From: Hemibagrus wyckioides
Taxonomy: Eukaryota > Chordata > Actinopteri > Siluriformes > Bagridae
Reading direction: 5' to 3'
NCBI RefSeq assembly: GCF_019097595.1
Contig: NC_080710.1
Coordinates: 3,809,780 to 3,873,779 of the forward strand
Length of the DNA: 64,000 nucleotides
The notes under the pieces were generated by a model. That model did not search any database. It worked only from the letters and a program-made list of their open reading frames with translations, and was not told the DNA's origin. Within the stretch, counting starts at the first letter, position 1; each line of letters opens with the position of its first letter. The position numbers were made by a program, and so were the translations under genes. This document shows positions 1 to 14,543 of this stretch, piece after piece.

Positions 1-497
1 TTTTTATATCTGCTGCCTCCATGTGGTGCAGAATCACAGCCTCACCAGCAAACGCTCCGGCAAAAAAAAAATCTCCAAACAAAACCCAAAGCAGTGTGAG
101 GAAGGCAAAAGTTAGTCTGGCACGTGGAACCTCCTCCTAATTCCCTCAAGCGCATTACCTCCGCGTCGTGCCAGAGTTTAATTTTAGACAGAACTTGTTA
201 GATGGTGTGCACGCAGATCCTATTAATTTTCTGACATGTTTGCCTTGGTTTGATATTCATTAGGTAATTTCGGCACAATAGAGGCGTAATTCCTCGAGAA
301 ATCTTCTGTTTTGCCGAGCATGCGAGCGAGTGCCAGAGACTCGAGAGCATCAATAGCTGATGATTAGAGAACTTATGTAAACAAGTACTTGTGATCGGAG
401 GAGCGGCGGCATTTGCATGTAATTAGGAGCGAACGCTGGGGAAAGAACTTATTGTGTTTGACTCGCATTAAACCTTCTGTTTAAAACAAAAAACATT

Positions 498-558
<61 letters not shown>

Positions 559-575
559 TATATATATATATATAC
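498..575. repeat. TA/CA compound microsatellite
   Basis: Alternating TA and CA dinucleotide runs. The minus-strand open frame across it is an artefact of the repeat. Confidence 0.95.
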
Positions 576-879
576 ACACACTCCAGCCGGGGAACGCGTG
601 CAGAATTAAGACAGGACTCATTGATTATTATTGTCAATTCCACCAAATAAACTGAAACGATCTGAAATGAAATTCCATTCTCAAATAAATGAAAAACGCC
701 AGACATGTCTTGCGTGCTTTTCGAAGAAAATAATCAACAAGTTGGTGTGACGAAGTGGCGTCAACATTAAACCAACCCCCACAACCCCACTCGATGCAGC
801 ACAAACAATTGAAATATTTCTGCATTAAAGAACATTGTCCTTCCTGAACTACTCACACACTGGACACTCCTTCCGTCAA

Positions 880-1005
880 CCTTAATTTACAAATACGACC
901 TGGGATTGAGTTGTTACTATAGAAACGATAAGCCACGAGTCGCAGACAGACAGAATCCCGACCAATCAGATTCAAGAATTGCATTGAATGCATCTGGAAA
1001 AAAAA
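880..1005 (-). repeat. dispersed repeat copy (CCAATCAG / tatagaaacga modules)
   Basis: Carries gttactatagaaacgataa followed 40-60 bp later by gaccaatcagattcaagaat. The same two modules recur in the same relative order elsewhere in the window (see findings). Confidence 0.6.
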
Positions 1006-1505
1006 AAAAAAAAACCTAGCTTTTTTTTTCCGTACTAGAAATTCCGAAATCATTCCGAGAATTCCTGGCAAACTGTTTAGCAGATAAGTGACACCTGAAG
1101 CTGCCTGCGAGTCACCGCGAGTGTAACTGCAGTTTTCTCACCCTCGCATGAGCTCGCAGGTTTTATTAACCCACCATTTTAAACAAGAACATATAGATCT
1201 ATATATCATCATCATATAGAGATCACCTGGGGGCGGGGCCGAGAAGGTTTGATTGACACGAAAAGGCTATTTCTACAATGACACAAGCTGCTGCTCGTAT
1301 ATCGTACCCACTACCATATACACTGTCGAACTGAAGCCCGTCATATAGTGAACAAACCGTCTATAAATACAACAGCAGGCACATATTGACAGAAGGGGGA
1401 GAAAAAAAACAACTTATGATTAAATACAGACAGTTGTTGTTGCACTGTAACATATTCACCAGCTATAATAAGTGGCCGATATTTTTTTTTCTATTTATTT
1501 ACACT

Positions 1506-1712
1506 ACAGCACTCTGATTGGTCCAGAAGGTGTTGATTTATTTCCTATAAGAGCAGCAATTTCTGTTAAAATTTGTTAGTGTTCCTATGGTAACAGCTAG
1601 TCCACTGGACCTGTGTATACTCAAAGGGTCATGGGGGTGGGGGGGAAGGAGATGATTTGGCATTTTATGGAAGGAGTCTCCAGTGTCAGTGACTGGTGTC
1701 ACCTTTACATTC
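1506..1712 (+). repeat. dispersed repeat copy, three modules present
   Basis: Reads ctgattggtccagaagg, then cctatggtaacagc about 75 bp later, then ggaaggagtctccagtgtca about 90 bp later. This is one of the fuller plus-orientation copies. Confidence 0.65.
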
Positions 1713-3125
1713 TTCTCCACTCATTATTGTGACTCACGATGTTACGAAATTGTTTAAAATCCTGGGATCCTGGTTTGTTCAAATATGAGATAATACAGCG
1801 AAAAACAAAGAAATAAAGAGATAGTAACTCGTTGTTGTTACTCGAGAGCAGGTCGAAATAATGAGATATTTACTGGAAGTAACGACTTCTAGGAACTTAA
1901 GATAATGAACTCTCGTTAAATAACGAGATACGGTCTAGAAAATACAAGAAAGTCAAAATCCAGAAAGTGGAAAACTAGATATCTCGAAATACTGAGTCGA
2001 AGATAATCATAAAAATTTTTTAAAAAAAATAACAAAGACAATATCTTGAAATAAGGAGTAAAAAAAATTCTGAAATAATATTTAGAAATAATGTGGAAGT
2101 TAAAAAAAAAAAAAAAGAATAACGATTTATTAAATAAAACGATCCGAAATTAATTTAAATTAAAAAATGAGATGCCAAGTAAAAATCGTAAGCTATTAAG
2201 CTCAAAATCTTGTCAAAATATTCTTGAAAAATATCAGATATATAAATACATTTTTGAAAAAAATATTGTGATATTAGGGCTTAAAGGTGAAAAATAACAA
2301 GATGCCAAGTCAAAATAATGAGAGAAAATAATGAGATCAACTCTCTCAAGTCAATATAAAGGATTTGGTCAAAACAAGAAGATATCTTAAAATATTGAAT
2401 AAATTAAAAAAAAAAAAAAATAGAGTTAAATTAAATATAACAGCTTTGTCAAAAAATAGCAAGAGAGTAAAAGTCAATAAATTTAGTGATAACAGAAATC
2501 GAAGGCAGAAATTTGAGTTAATCGAGTTAATTAGAAACTCCTTCAGCAACCAAATGACGGTGCAAGCTTTGCTTTTTCACTTTATTAGCTCGCTTAATGA
2601 TTATTAATAAGTGAGGAGTCGCTTCGATCATGTGAGCAGCTTGCGATTTTATCACCTTGTACTAATACGTGTATTATAAATCAACATTTTTATTCCATAC
2701 CCAAGATCTGTCCTTTCATTATTTATTTTTGAACTAACGAGCTAACACCAAGTAAGTGGGATCAAACCTTTATTGTTTGAAAACTCTTTTACAATACAGT
2801 CATTATTTATTTTTATTTTTTTTTATTTTTCTTAACTTGTGCAATTCGATGAATAATATACAATGCCATGATTTCGAATCCAAGAACACACATCAACGGA
2901 CAGGAAGTATTTCGTTTCTACACGTTGACGTTCTCTAACAGTGGGAAGATATGTGCTGCTAATTATTTCCGTTTTTGCGCTCGTTCTCCCGCCAGCACAA
3001 CTGCTTCCCTTTTGGATCGACGCGTCTCCCAAAGTGCATTATTTCATTTTTTTTTCTTTTTTTTTGATTTAAAAGATCGCAGAAAAGCTTAAAAGGGGTT
3101 TTTACTGCGTCGCCGTGTGACGGGT

Positions 3126-3131
3126 TTTATT
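3126..3131 (-). terminator. rb1cc1: candidate rb1cc1 polyadenylation signal AATAAA
   Basis: This is the first AATAAA hexamer I see on the minus strand after the stop codon, about 560 nt downstream. The true 3' end could be farther downstream, since mammalian RB1CC1 3' UTRs are long and the region is AT-rich. Confidence 0.3.
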
Positions 3132-3689
3132 TTTTTAAACCTACATACCCAATTACGACACATCCAGAGTTAAAGAAAATATAAGTATGAGTGCATGCCG
3201 TGAACATTCGCTCATAAACATTTACAATAAATGTGTAGTTTTAAAACCTTGCGTGTTATTTCATAGTGATAATGACGCAGTCTTTTCATAATGTTCTCTT
3301 TCCACGAGTGAACAAAATAATATTAATAAGAATATTAATAATTATAATGAAATAATATATATATATATATATATCCCTCCGAATAGATTATTATTATTTT
3401 TTTGTTCATTTTTACAGACTTGCTCTATTCAAGTCATAATATTTTGGTCCACATTTACAAACCTCTGAATAAACAGAGGTGTAAAAAAACAAACGAACAA
3501 AAAAAAAAAAACAATTAATAATAATTATAATAAAACGGGTTGCCACAGAAAATTAAATAAAAGAAAGAGTGATAATTCTGAGATTTCTGAGTGAAAAAAA
3601 CGAAGAAAAAGGAAAAAAAGCGATATAAACATTCTAGCTTGTTTTCTTTTTGCTTGTTTTTGTTGTTGTTGTTTTTTGTCTTTACAATT

Positions 3690-3767
3690 TTACACCTTCT
3701 TATTCCATGGCACGGCTTTAACTCGGTAGAATTTGGTGCCCAGAGGAACTTTGAAGCGATTTTGGGC
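3690..3767 (-). CDS. rb1cc1: rb1cc1 coding exon 22 (C terminus, stop codon)
   Basis: Encodes AQNRFKVPLGTKFYRVKAVP then WNKKV and a TAA stop (complement of 3690-3692). The Lys just before the exon junction and the Arg of AQNR correspond to the basic receptor-binding pocket described for human FIP200 (K1569 and R1573). Confidence 0.95.
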   Translation of the reverse strand, partial: AQNRFKVPLGTKFYRVKAVPWNKKV

Positions 3768-4354
3768 CTAAAGAGAGAGGGAGAGAGAGAAAAAGGCCAC
3801 ACACACACACAAAATTAAACAGGCATAACTGCTGTTAATGACAGCACTTTTACTTAAGGTGCAGTTCAGGATGTTCTTGACAATTTTCTAAATTTCTATA
3901 ATAATAATAATAATCATAATAATAATAAATATGATGGTTTTACCTTTTTTGCCTGACAATATTCCTTCTCCATGACTTTCCCCAGGACCCAGGGTCGCCT
4001 CGTAGCTCCAGCTGCTGCAACAACAGCAACAACAAACAAAACAAATAGTATATAATTTGATCAGGTGTGGGATTTATAAATATATAAATAATATCAATAA
4101 AAAAAATTTAACTATTTAAATATTTTTTATAAAAATAATTAAAAAAACAACAACTGTGCTGTGTGTATTTCCCTCACAAATTAATACCTATTTTTTTTAA
4201 TTACTTAAAAATATTTTATAAACTTATACATTTATTGATAAGTATTATTATTATTATTTTATCACCAAGTTGTAGCCTGAGGGCAGAGGCAGTGTTCGGG
4301 TGAAAACCAGTCATCTCCAGGAGACACTGAGCTGACACCACACTAATTATCAGG

Positions 4355-4408
<54 letters not shown>

Positions 4409-5202
4409 ATAAGATTACATGGTTGCACAATTATTATATTTTGTATCAGATCTGCTATTTATAGCATGGATTACATTCCAGGTCAGTTTTTTATGCCTGT
4501 ATGTAGTTGAAATCAAACACTTAGAGTCCGGAGCTAAGTCTAACTGATGATCTGTTGGACTTTTAAGCATGTACAGTAAACAGGAAGCCATTTCAGGAAC
4601 CGATATTAATAAAGGCTTGGTGTCTACAGACGAGGTGAAGGTTTTGGTGCGGCTCGTGAATCCTCTTTGCCCGAATCGTATATGACGTACCTCTGCGGTT
4701 TAATCTGATACTCTGATACAGTGCTGCTTTGTTGATTTCGACGTCTGTGATAGATATCTGCTTTATTATGAATGTTTTAGATGCTGTGTGTGTGTGTGTG
4801 TGCGCGTGTGTACAGACCAGGCTTGAGGTCCAGCGCAGCCAGAGATTCCGAGTGCAGGAAGTAGAGAGTGGGGCCGACGGTGAACAGAACGTAATTATCG
4901 TGCCGCTCGTCAAGGATTATGAGGACCAGATCGCCAACCTGAAAACTGCGAAAGAAAATAAATAAATAAATAAAAAAAGGATGAAATTAAAATAAAGAAA
5001 AAAAATAACAGGTTTAAAGAAAAAAAAAAGATGAAGACTTACTCTCGAATAGCGATTTTCTCCGAATGCCTTGAGGACACGGACGACATGCTCTGGGACA
5101 TCTGAACAGAACGGGAGACGTTTTACATTCATTTAACACAGACATTATCACATTACACCATTCTCTACAAACATGTTCATCCATCAACAATCACTAAAAC
5201 AC

Positions 5203-5281
<79 letters not shown>

Positions 5282-8200
5282 CAATGCCTTATAGATAGAT
5301 AGATAGATAGATAGATAGAGACAGATAGACAGACAGAAAGAATCGATGTCTTAATGATACACAGACAGACAGACAGACATAAATAGATAGACAGAGAGAA
5401 TCGACGTCTTACTGACAGACAGACAGACAGATAAATAGACAGAGAGAATCGACGTCTTACTGATAGACAGAAAGACAGACAGACAGAATCGACGTCTTAC
5501 TGACAGACAGACAGACAGACAGATAGATAGATAGATAGATAGAGTCTACACCTTGTGCATAGTTAGACAGATCAATAGACAGCCAATGCCTTACAGATAT
5601 ATATATTATAGTTAGATAAAATTACATTTAATTATAAAACACATTTAATTAAACATTTCAGTTAAGTTTTTCTGTAAACGTCGACATCATCTGTAGAATT
5701 TAATAACATTTTTTACACCACTGAAAATGATTGACAGCAGGTTGATGTGATGAAGCCCCGCCCTAAAGTGCTTTATTCCTCTTAAACCAGAGCAATTTGT
5801 CAATTTAATTTATTATTAAAGTCACAGATGCCGGACACTTTTATCCGATTATAGTTACGCTCTGTGGAACGGGCGCCATTAAGTTATAGGAGCTGCAAAC
5901 ACACAGATCTTTACTTCACCAATAAAACCACTCTGACACCAAATCAACCTCAACATCTGTTTATCATCATGGTTCTTACTGGATTATGTGGCATAACACT
6001 GTTGTTACTATAGAAACGATAACGTTGTGCTTTCTTAATATAAGCCTGTGGACTTGCCGTGTTATAGGACACCTTCCGACCAATCAGTAAGCGAGATTCC
6101 AAAAGAGGTGTAGTATCTTGCAAATGGAAATATTTTACAAAATGCAAAACTCGACGTCTTGGTTAGATTTAAGAAAATCAAAATAGACACATAAATAAAA
6201 CCTATCATCATGTTGTTACACCACTATAAAGGTGAAATGATGACGCTGGCATCGCTTTGTTTTTTATTTGATTTAAAATGGCAGGTTCTGTATATCTGAG
6301 AATGTTAAGCAAATTGTTTTCTTTCTATTTTGGGGTGGGTTTTTTTTTGGAGCTTTGCCTCTCCGTTCCTTATCTGGAAAGCACTATTCTAGTCTCTTGT
6401 CCTTCTTGACACCGTAACATTTTCTTTCGCTCCTCCAACTGGCTAACCGGCAATTTGCACGCATGACTCCTCATTCACTTTCACTATTTGCCAATTGCCT
6501 CATACTAGCGCAGGAAAATAAATGACCCAATGTTTTGTGTCCTTGAGGGCTAAAACAATCAAAAAAAAAAAAAAACCCCCACAAAGGCATGAATGTTAAA
6601 ATGAATAAAATGATTTCTCCCCTGATCTTTATCTAGCCCTGTTGTGTTTTAGGACTGAGTGGTAAAATGGTAGACATACAGTGTACTGTGGATTTAAACA
6701 GGATAAAGCGGACAGTGGAGGTCAGGGCGTTGTTTAATTTGGTTATAGTGCCACCTAGTGGTGTTTATGAGCAAGCGTCAAACTCATCGAGTCAAAATGG
6801 TACTCTGAAGCAAATTACCTTCTCATTCGGACAGAACGCTCCTCTGGGTCATGCTCTCTACTACCACTACGGATACCTGTTAAGCTTTTCATACAAAATA
6901 AAATCGATAAATAAAGATTAACCCTGTGTGCAGGACCGGTCCTGCGGGACAAGCTGACTCGATCACTTGTATTTTAATTAAGGGGGTTGGTAATGTGCTG
7001 TTCGCCACCTGAGCGACGCCGCTCCGCTAATTCAATGATTAACAAATTAACACGCTTCTCCGTATCGCAGGATTCGTTCGCTTGTTGTTTGCAAGTCTTA
7101 GACGAGTTTATTAATACCCATTAAAACATTCCTAGTGCTATTTTCACAGAGGGAGGCTCTGTGAAAAGTTCCTCTAGAACAACGTACCAGTCTTTGGCTG
7201 AGCCTCTTGTTCTCCTCTTCTTTCATGTGCAGCGTCTGGAAGGGAAGTCATGCGAGAAAACAAAGGCGTCAGTTATCTTTATCTTGTCTCACAGTAGAAG
7301 ACTGGAAGTGTAGAAGAAGATTATTCACTGACCCTTTCCAGCATCAGTATCCTTTGCTTCTCCTCTGACAGCATCAATGCGTTATCACTGCGAGAGAAAA
7401 AAAAAAGAAATCTAACTCATCCCACTGGTTTCACAAATTATCTTTGGAATATTTCAATCATTATAACTGAGCAAGAAACATTTAAAAATTCAACTACACA
7501 CAGTGACTGGATCCATTTTCTGTTAGACACTGAACATACAAACAAAGCTCAACAAAGCAAAAACAAAAACAAGCGAAAATACTTAAAACGTAAACTTATT
7601 TAAGTTCTTAAAAAGCTCTTAAGTCATTAACTCAAATAAACCTTTGTCTTTCCCTCTTTTTTTGTCAGACCTTTGTCTTTCTCCCTTCTCACGGCTCATT
7701 TTAAAGATCGGATTGTTGGTGGGTGGGGAATTGGGTTATGGTGGGTGGAGTGTCAAGTGAGTTGATTCAGAGTCGAATCACTTTCTCCCTGTAATCAGAC
7801 TCACTTGTACCTGTTGTTTTTGTTGTGCATCATTGTGTGTAAACGCTGCATGAGTGAAGCTTGCTGCTCTCTTGATCACTGTATCTGATCTCTCTGATCT
7901 GATCTCCCAGTCTGGCCAAAGAAAGCCACAAAGCTCTCTGGAAATACACTAAATTGGCAAAAGTTTTTGGACACCCCTCCAAATCATTGAGTTCAGGTGT
8001 TGGGCTCGGCCTCTTAGTTCCAGTGAAAGGAACTCTTAATGCTTCAGCTTCATACCAAGACATTTTGGACAATTTCATGCTCCCAGCTTTGTGGGAACAG
8101 TTTGGGGATGACCCCTTCCTGTTACAACATGACTGCACAACAGTGACCAAAGCAAGGTCCAGTTTGGTGTGAAGGAACTTGACTGACCTCTCACCTATAA

Positions 8201-9178
8201 TCTGTCTCATTCTACAAAGAGTCATTTTCTTCAGCATGGTGAGTTCAACTCTGTGTATATTTTGTCTTATGTATATAAAATCAGATGCTTACTGGACGGT
8301 CATCATGCTTGCTTCAACAGCAGAGTCCACTCTATCGTCGTCTCGCAGCGCAGCCACAGCCCCCAACCTCTCCGGATCTAGTGCAGGTAGAACGGGGATT
8401 TCTGTGGGAATGGGCCCACACGCTCCAAGCGTCTCCACGGCAACAGCAATGGGATTGGGCACAAAGAAAGCGGAGGAGACGAGGGCGGCGCTCCGGAGGC
8501 GGTTGAGCTCCTCCTCTAGGTGTTTCTTCTCCTGCAGGATGGTGGCGCGGTCCTCAGAGAGAGACTCGATCAGGCCTGACGGTACAAAACAAGATGATCA
8601 GACCACAATCACTATTATTATTATTATTATTATCATCATCATCATTACACTAGACTCTCATGCACTGGGAATAGAGCTGAAATGCTGTACTTACTCTTAT
8701 CCTTCTCCTGCTGTAGCGTCACCTTCTTCAGCTTCTCACTCAGCTCACTGATGATCTGCTCCTTCTTTAATTTCTCCCGCATCAGTACAGTGTTGAAATT
8801 AGTCTGGAGACAAAAAAAAAAAAAAAAAAAGTGACATTTTCAGGGTACAAGATGCCCGTGTTTGGAAAGTGTGTTTCCTGTCGCATTTGGAGTGAAACAC
8901 ACGGCTGAATCAGGTGTGTTAGACCGACTTCTAGCCAGATGTGGACCGTGTGCAATCGATTATTTAATTGGTCTGGAGTCAAACGGAGGCAGAAAGATTG
9001 ATTTTTCCATTTAAACCAGTAGGCAAACATTTAAGATGGAAGAAGTGTAAATAAAATAAAATAGATTCGTGGAGGCAGTGCTAACATTTTGAAATATTTT
9101 AATAGAAGAGACGTTACTCGAATTACAAAGAATAATTAAAGAACTTATCCACTAGCGGGTTGTCAGGCTTACAGGGAA

Positions 9179-9217
<39 letters not shown>

Positions 9218-12200
9218 CGAAGCAGACAGTAAATGAGTCAGAAAAAAATTCAGGCATTGTGTAAGTCAGTGAAAGTTTTTCTTTTGTTTTAAAGGTGGAA
9301 TTTTACAAAGGTCTTACTTGTATGAAAACCCATTAACCCATGGCCTCAGCACAAGTGTATAAAAACAGCGGTAATAGTTTGTATTTGGATGGACCTCCTG
9401 TCGGTCATTTTATACTCACTCTACATGCTGTCGTAGATCCTGGGGGTGTAGCTTAGTGAACCGGCCGGTTTAAAGGCCTTGGCTCATGGAGTTAAAAAAA
9501 ATTTTTAAATGTCAAATCCACCTACTGGACCATCAGTGACCTTTAATGAAATGGTACCATGTTCATGGTGGAGATGTGCATGACATCTAACTTGTTCAGT
9601 GGACAATCCACGACATTAAACGCACATTCCATCTACTGTATAGTTCCATAAAGCAATAAGTGATTGGGAAAGTCTCTTGTGGACGTACGAGATCTACAGT
9701 TAGTGAGCTATGAGTGTATAGATGTATAAAGAAAACGGTCTCCAGTGTCTCCTACCTGCTGCTCAGCAATCAGCGAGGTCTTCAGGTTCTGCAGTTCCTC
9801 GTTCTTCTTCTTCTCCAGCAGCTCCAGCTTGCCCAGGAGAGACGCTTTTTCTTCGTCCAACCTCTGCTGCAATGAGATGTCCCCGACTTCGCTTTCTCCA
9901 GCCTCAGCTCCTCTGCAACATCACAGTCAGGGTTAGTGGTTTATACATCAGTGTAACGGTAAAGAAACTACGAAACAATATAACACAGGAAAACATCAAC
10001 AAACTTAAATACTGAACAACAAATAAACTAAAAATAGTTAAAAATTCAATTTCAATAAAAAGGAGGCTGACTGCCTTAAAATCAAATCCACTTTATTCCA
10101 AGAAATTCGCTTCTTAAATAATTCTAGTCATGATCAATGAAGAATGTTTTAGCTCACTTACTTGTCAGTGGATTGTCTTTCCTCAAGTTGAGTTTCAAGT
10201 AGTTTAATTTTCCCTAATAGCCTTGCTTCCAGCTCCTCCTTCTGCAGTAAGGCGCCCTTCTCCTCCTCCACGGCTCTCAGTGTCTCCTGACGCTCCTGCT
10301 CCAGCTGCCCTGACAGGAGGCTGTTCACGGCCTGCAGGTCGCTGATGGCGGTTTGCAAGTCGCGCTCTTTATCCCCGAAAGCCCTCTGCTCCTCCTCTCG
10401 TTCCTTGTGTAAGGTTTTGAGCTGGTCCTCCAGCTGGTGCTGGATCTCCTGCAGGCGTTCCTCGCAGTCCTTCTCAGCGTCCTGAGACTTCTGTTTGAGT
10501 GCTGAGAACTCCTGACGCAGCAGCGTGCTCTCCTCATCGTGCCGCTCCACCAGCTCGGAGATGCAGTGGTCCTTCTCCAGACGCATCAGAGCACGCAGCT
10601 CGGCCAGGCCTTGCTCGTGCTCCTCATTCTTCTTCTGTAGCTGCTTCGTCAGCACCTCGACTTGCTCCTGGAGAGCCTTTGTCCGTGACTTCATCTCAGC
10701 CTTTAGTGACTCCTCCTGCTGGTTCTTGGCTTCCTCGTATTGCAAGCGCAGATCATCCATTTCAGTCTCTTTAAGTGCCATTTCCACTTCGAGTTTGCAC
10801 CGGGCGTCGGCCAGCTCGCTGATGCGTGCCTCGTAGTCCTTAAAGCGGCACTCGTGCTCCTTGCGCTCAGTCAAGTGTGCTTCTGCGAGTTCCTTCAGTC
10901 TGGCTTGGTTCTCGAGGTTTAGGGCGTCTAGAGCACTCTGACTGTCGCGTTTAAGGATCTCCATTTGAGCTTGGTGCTCCGTTTTCAAATGAGCTTCCAA
11001 GTCTTGCAGACGGTTCTTCTCTGCGCGCTCCATTTCTCTGCGTATCTTCTGCTCGATCTCGACTTGCAGGCATTCCAGTTGGTTGGCAAGAGCGTCTCTG
11101 GAATGCAGGGTGTCTTGGAGTGCCTTGCTGTGCTCAGAAAGGTTCCTCTCCAACTCCTGGATGGCCTGCTGGTGGCTGCTGCGTACCTCCTGCAGCAAGC
11201 GCTCCCTCTCGCCTTCCATCTGAGCCAGCTCTTTCTCTTTCCTCTCCACAAGCCCTTCGAGCTCGAGCATGGCCCTCTGGACATCCCGGACGATCTTGTG
11301 GTTCCCTTCCAGCTCGTCACTGAGCCGGAGGATGTGCTTTTCGTGATCGTCTTTCAGCTTTCGGAGTTCGTTCTCGTGTGCCTCTCTGAGTTCCTCTTCC
11401 TGACAGCGTCTAACGTTGTTGATTATGCTGTGGATTTCCACACTCATCTTCTTCAAGGCAAAGGCAAAGTCCCGCTGCTCTTTCATAACAAGTCCCTGGA
11501 AATGACAGAGGTCATCCTTAACTTTCCTCATGTTGCTTTGCGACTCCTCGGCAGCTGAACGGTACTTGTCTATGGTCAGCTTGAGGGTCATGATTTTGGA
11601 GTTCTCTCTCTCAAGCATGGTCGTGTCCTGGATCCTTTTGCTGTCTATAGCATTGATGACCGAGGAGTAAAGGGACTCGACCATCATCTCGGGACTCGTC
11701 GGGTCACTGATGGGATTGGGTGATGTTACGTTCCCTTCGATGACAAACTCATTGACCGCTGACATGAAGTCCGACTCCGGGCTCTCGGCTAAAGAGTCCA
11801 GGTCCAGAGAACCCTGCTGGAGCACGGGATCCATGTTGGGATGTCCGATGGTTTCAAAGTCAAACGTATGGGCATCTATACTGTCAGGGGACAGATCTTC
11901 TAACGGAGCTGGAAGGGAGAGAGGATGAGTGGGTGGAGACTGTATGCTGAGGGCGAGCAGGGTTTTAGAGGAGGTGGGAATGGTCTCTGTTCTGCTTTCC
12001 AAACTGGGTCTCTGTGCACTCTGGCTCCCAGAAACCTTCAAGGACAAAGCAAAAATTGTCATAAGAGGATACATTAAACTAAAAAACTATATTAAACTAA
12101 ATTAACCTTAAATAAAAAGCTCTGCTGTACCTTCAGTTCACTCAGTAAGTCTGTGATGGTTTGAGACATCTCATCTACACTGCGAGCTGCTTGTACCAGC

Positions 12201-14503
12201 TGATGAAGAGCTTCTGTGTGGTGGTTTAACGGCTCAAAATCACATAGTGATGGAACCCTGAAAGATAACAGACAGTGTGACTATGGAAAATATATAAAAA
12301 TTAACGAGGCAAAGATTGTATTGGTGTTTTAGCCCAGGATATTTATCCTATGAAAACCAGAAACCAAGGCTCAGGAACTAAAGATCAGATACTAAACACC
12401 AGGAACTAAAGACTAGGAAACAAAGACCAGGAACCAAAGACTAGGAACCAAAGACCAGGAACCAAAGACCAGGAGCCAAAGCCCAAGAACTAAAGACCAG
12501 GAACCAAGGCCCAGGAACCAAAGACCAGGAACTACAGCTGTAACTAACGATTATTTCCATAATCGAATAATCTGGCGATTATTGTTTCGATCAATCGATC
12601 ATCATTCATTTGTCATTCGCTGACCATGATTTTCATTATCAATTTGATCGGTTCGTTGTTTCAGCCCTACCAGGAATGAAGGCTCAGGAACTAAAGACCA
12701 GGAACCAAAGACCAGGAACCAAGGCCCAGAAATCAAAGACTAGGAACCAAAGACCAGGAACCAAGGCCCAGAAATCAAAGACTAGGAACCAAAGACCAGG
12801 AACCAAGGCCCAGAAATCAAAGACTAGGAACCAAAGACCAGGCATTTAATCCTTAAAGAGGAATAGTCTTCAGCTCAGAGTTTACACATTGCTAACATGA
12901 TAAGCTGCATTTATTTTATCATCCTTACTTTAACAGAGAATAAAATTAATGGCTGTTGAGACTCTTTATACCTGCTATAACATACGTAACAACAGGACCT
13001 AACTTGTTTTGTGGACATTCATTAAATATAGCTATAAATGGAACATATTGTACTGTATGTTGTCCTTAAATACATTAAAAAAAGTAATAAATTGCTGTCA
13101 TGTAAGAAGATTATAAATATATAACATATGTACTAAAAGCACTATAAATACAAGTGCCACAAAGATAAGAGTAGAATTAAATGTACCAAGATTTCACTGG
13201 TACTTTAACCCAGGGAGTGTTTAGCACAGGAAATTAATCCTGGGAAGCCCGCAGGAACTAAAGCCCATAAACTTCAGAACATTGTGTTGTTCTTTAACCC
13301 GGTTTTGCTCAGGACCACACTGTACCTCTAACAGCACGTCCTCATCGGTTTTATTCCTCACCAAGCAATCACTTCTCTCACTCCTGCTCATGTGCTTGGA
13401 TGTTACCTGAGAAAAGGCTGCACTTCAGCAGGACAGCAGCTCTTCAGATACTGCAGGTCGTTCAGGGAAATGTCCGGAAGCTCAAAGTCAAACTTGCGAG
13501 GCTTTCTTGTCTGTATGGGGGGGAAAAATGAGCAAGTGAAAGAGTGATCTGAGAAAAAAAGGAAAGAAAGAATTCTAAGCTATACTATGACATGTTCAAA
13601 CACTTACACAAAATGACGAAGGAGGCCACGAGTCGAGTCCACGGAACAATCGATTTCTGAGGAACGACTTTCCTACAAGGCAAAAAAGATCTACTTCACA
13701 CTGGCTCCTGGACCTCCGTGCTTTTTATCCATGTTTACATGAAGCTCAGCAGATTTGTGGAGAACACAAACAGTAAGCTCGTACTTACTGAACAGCTTGC
13801 CAAAAGTCTCCCTTTTGGCTTTCTCTGCCTCGTAGAGGTTTTTCCCATCTTTCACCAGCGCACTGGCCCACTGGGGGAAACACAAAGCACAGAAAGCATT
13901 GCTGCTCAGTGCGAGTGCTACATGTTAGGAATACAGAAGGAATAAACAGATATGGAGGATATGTAGTAAATTCTGTGTGGGTGTGGGCTAGATTGAGCTG
14001 GACTACTGTATTAACACTTAATATTGTGTGTTGTTATAGAAGAGAAATAAAATTAGAAGAAGCCTTTATCACCACACGTGTATTACAACTAGAGCTGGGC
14101 GACTAATCGTTATTATCGATTAATTCGAATTTATGGTTTATGTTGAAAAACCAAAAATCGATTTTCTGATTTCACTTTGGTTTGGCAGAGTGAGCTTCTG
14201 TAGTTCTGCGACGCAAAGAGCTTGTTTCTAAGAGAGGCGCGGTTTCTTCATACGCGCTGAAAGACGGGGAGGAGCCGAAAGTCTGCCGCCGTTTTCATAT
14301 GAAATTTAAAGGGGACTGAAGCGATCACGAATTTGTGTAGAGTTTATGCAGAATCGCAGAATTCTTAGGGTGGCTGAATAGAAATGTTAAAAATGGCCTA
14401 GCGACGGAAACGGCGGCAGACTTCGGCTCCTCCCTGTCTTTCAGCATGGTCTTCAATCCGACTGAAGAAACCGCGGCGTCGCAGAGCGAGGATCAGAGGA
14501 CAA

Positions 14504-14543
<40 letters not shown>

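Larger units (their letters stand above)
1..3689. other. rb1cc1 3' UTR and 3' flank, no second gene seen
   Basis: The part nearest 3689 is the 3' UTR on the minus strand. The rest is AT-rich and contains a TA/CA microsatellite (about 498-575), two copies of the window-wide dispersed repeat (about 880-1005 and 1506-1712), and an A-rich stretch with repeated ATAATGAGATA-type words (about 1800-2350). No open frame here resembles a protein. Confidence 0.6.

Noticed and set aside
9440..9490. tRNA-like stretch gggggtgtagcttagtgaac
   Set aside because: Only an A-box-like word is present; no convincing B-box or acceptor pairing follows.
10965..11558. A 197-codon open frame on the plus strand opposite rb1cc1 exon 13
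   Set aside because: It is an antisense shadow of a coiled coil with biased Glu/Leu/Gln codons. It has no independent features.
12355..12846. Possible CRISPR-like array from regular short repeats
   Set aside because: The repeats are directly tandem with no unique spacers, and the host is a vertebrate.
12610..12849. Plus-strand frame encoding repeated QRPGTKAQKSKTRN text
   Set aside because: It is the 42-bp minisatellite read in frame; 42 being divisible by 3 keeps it open.
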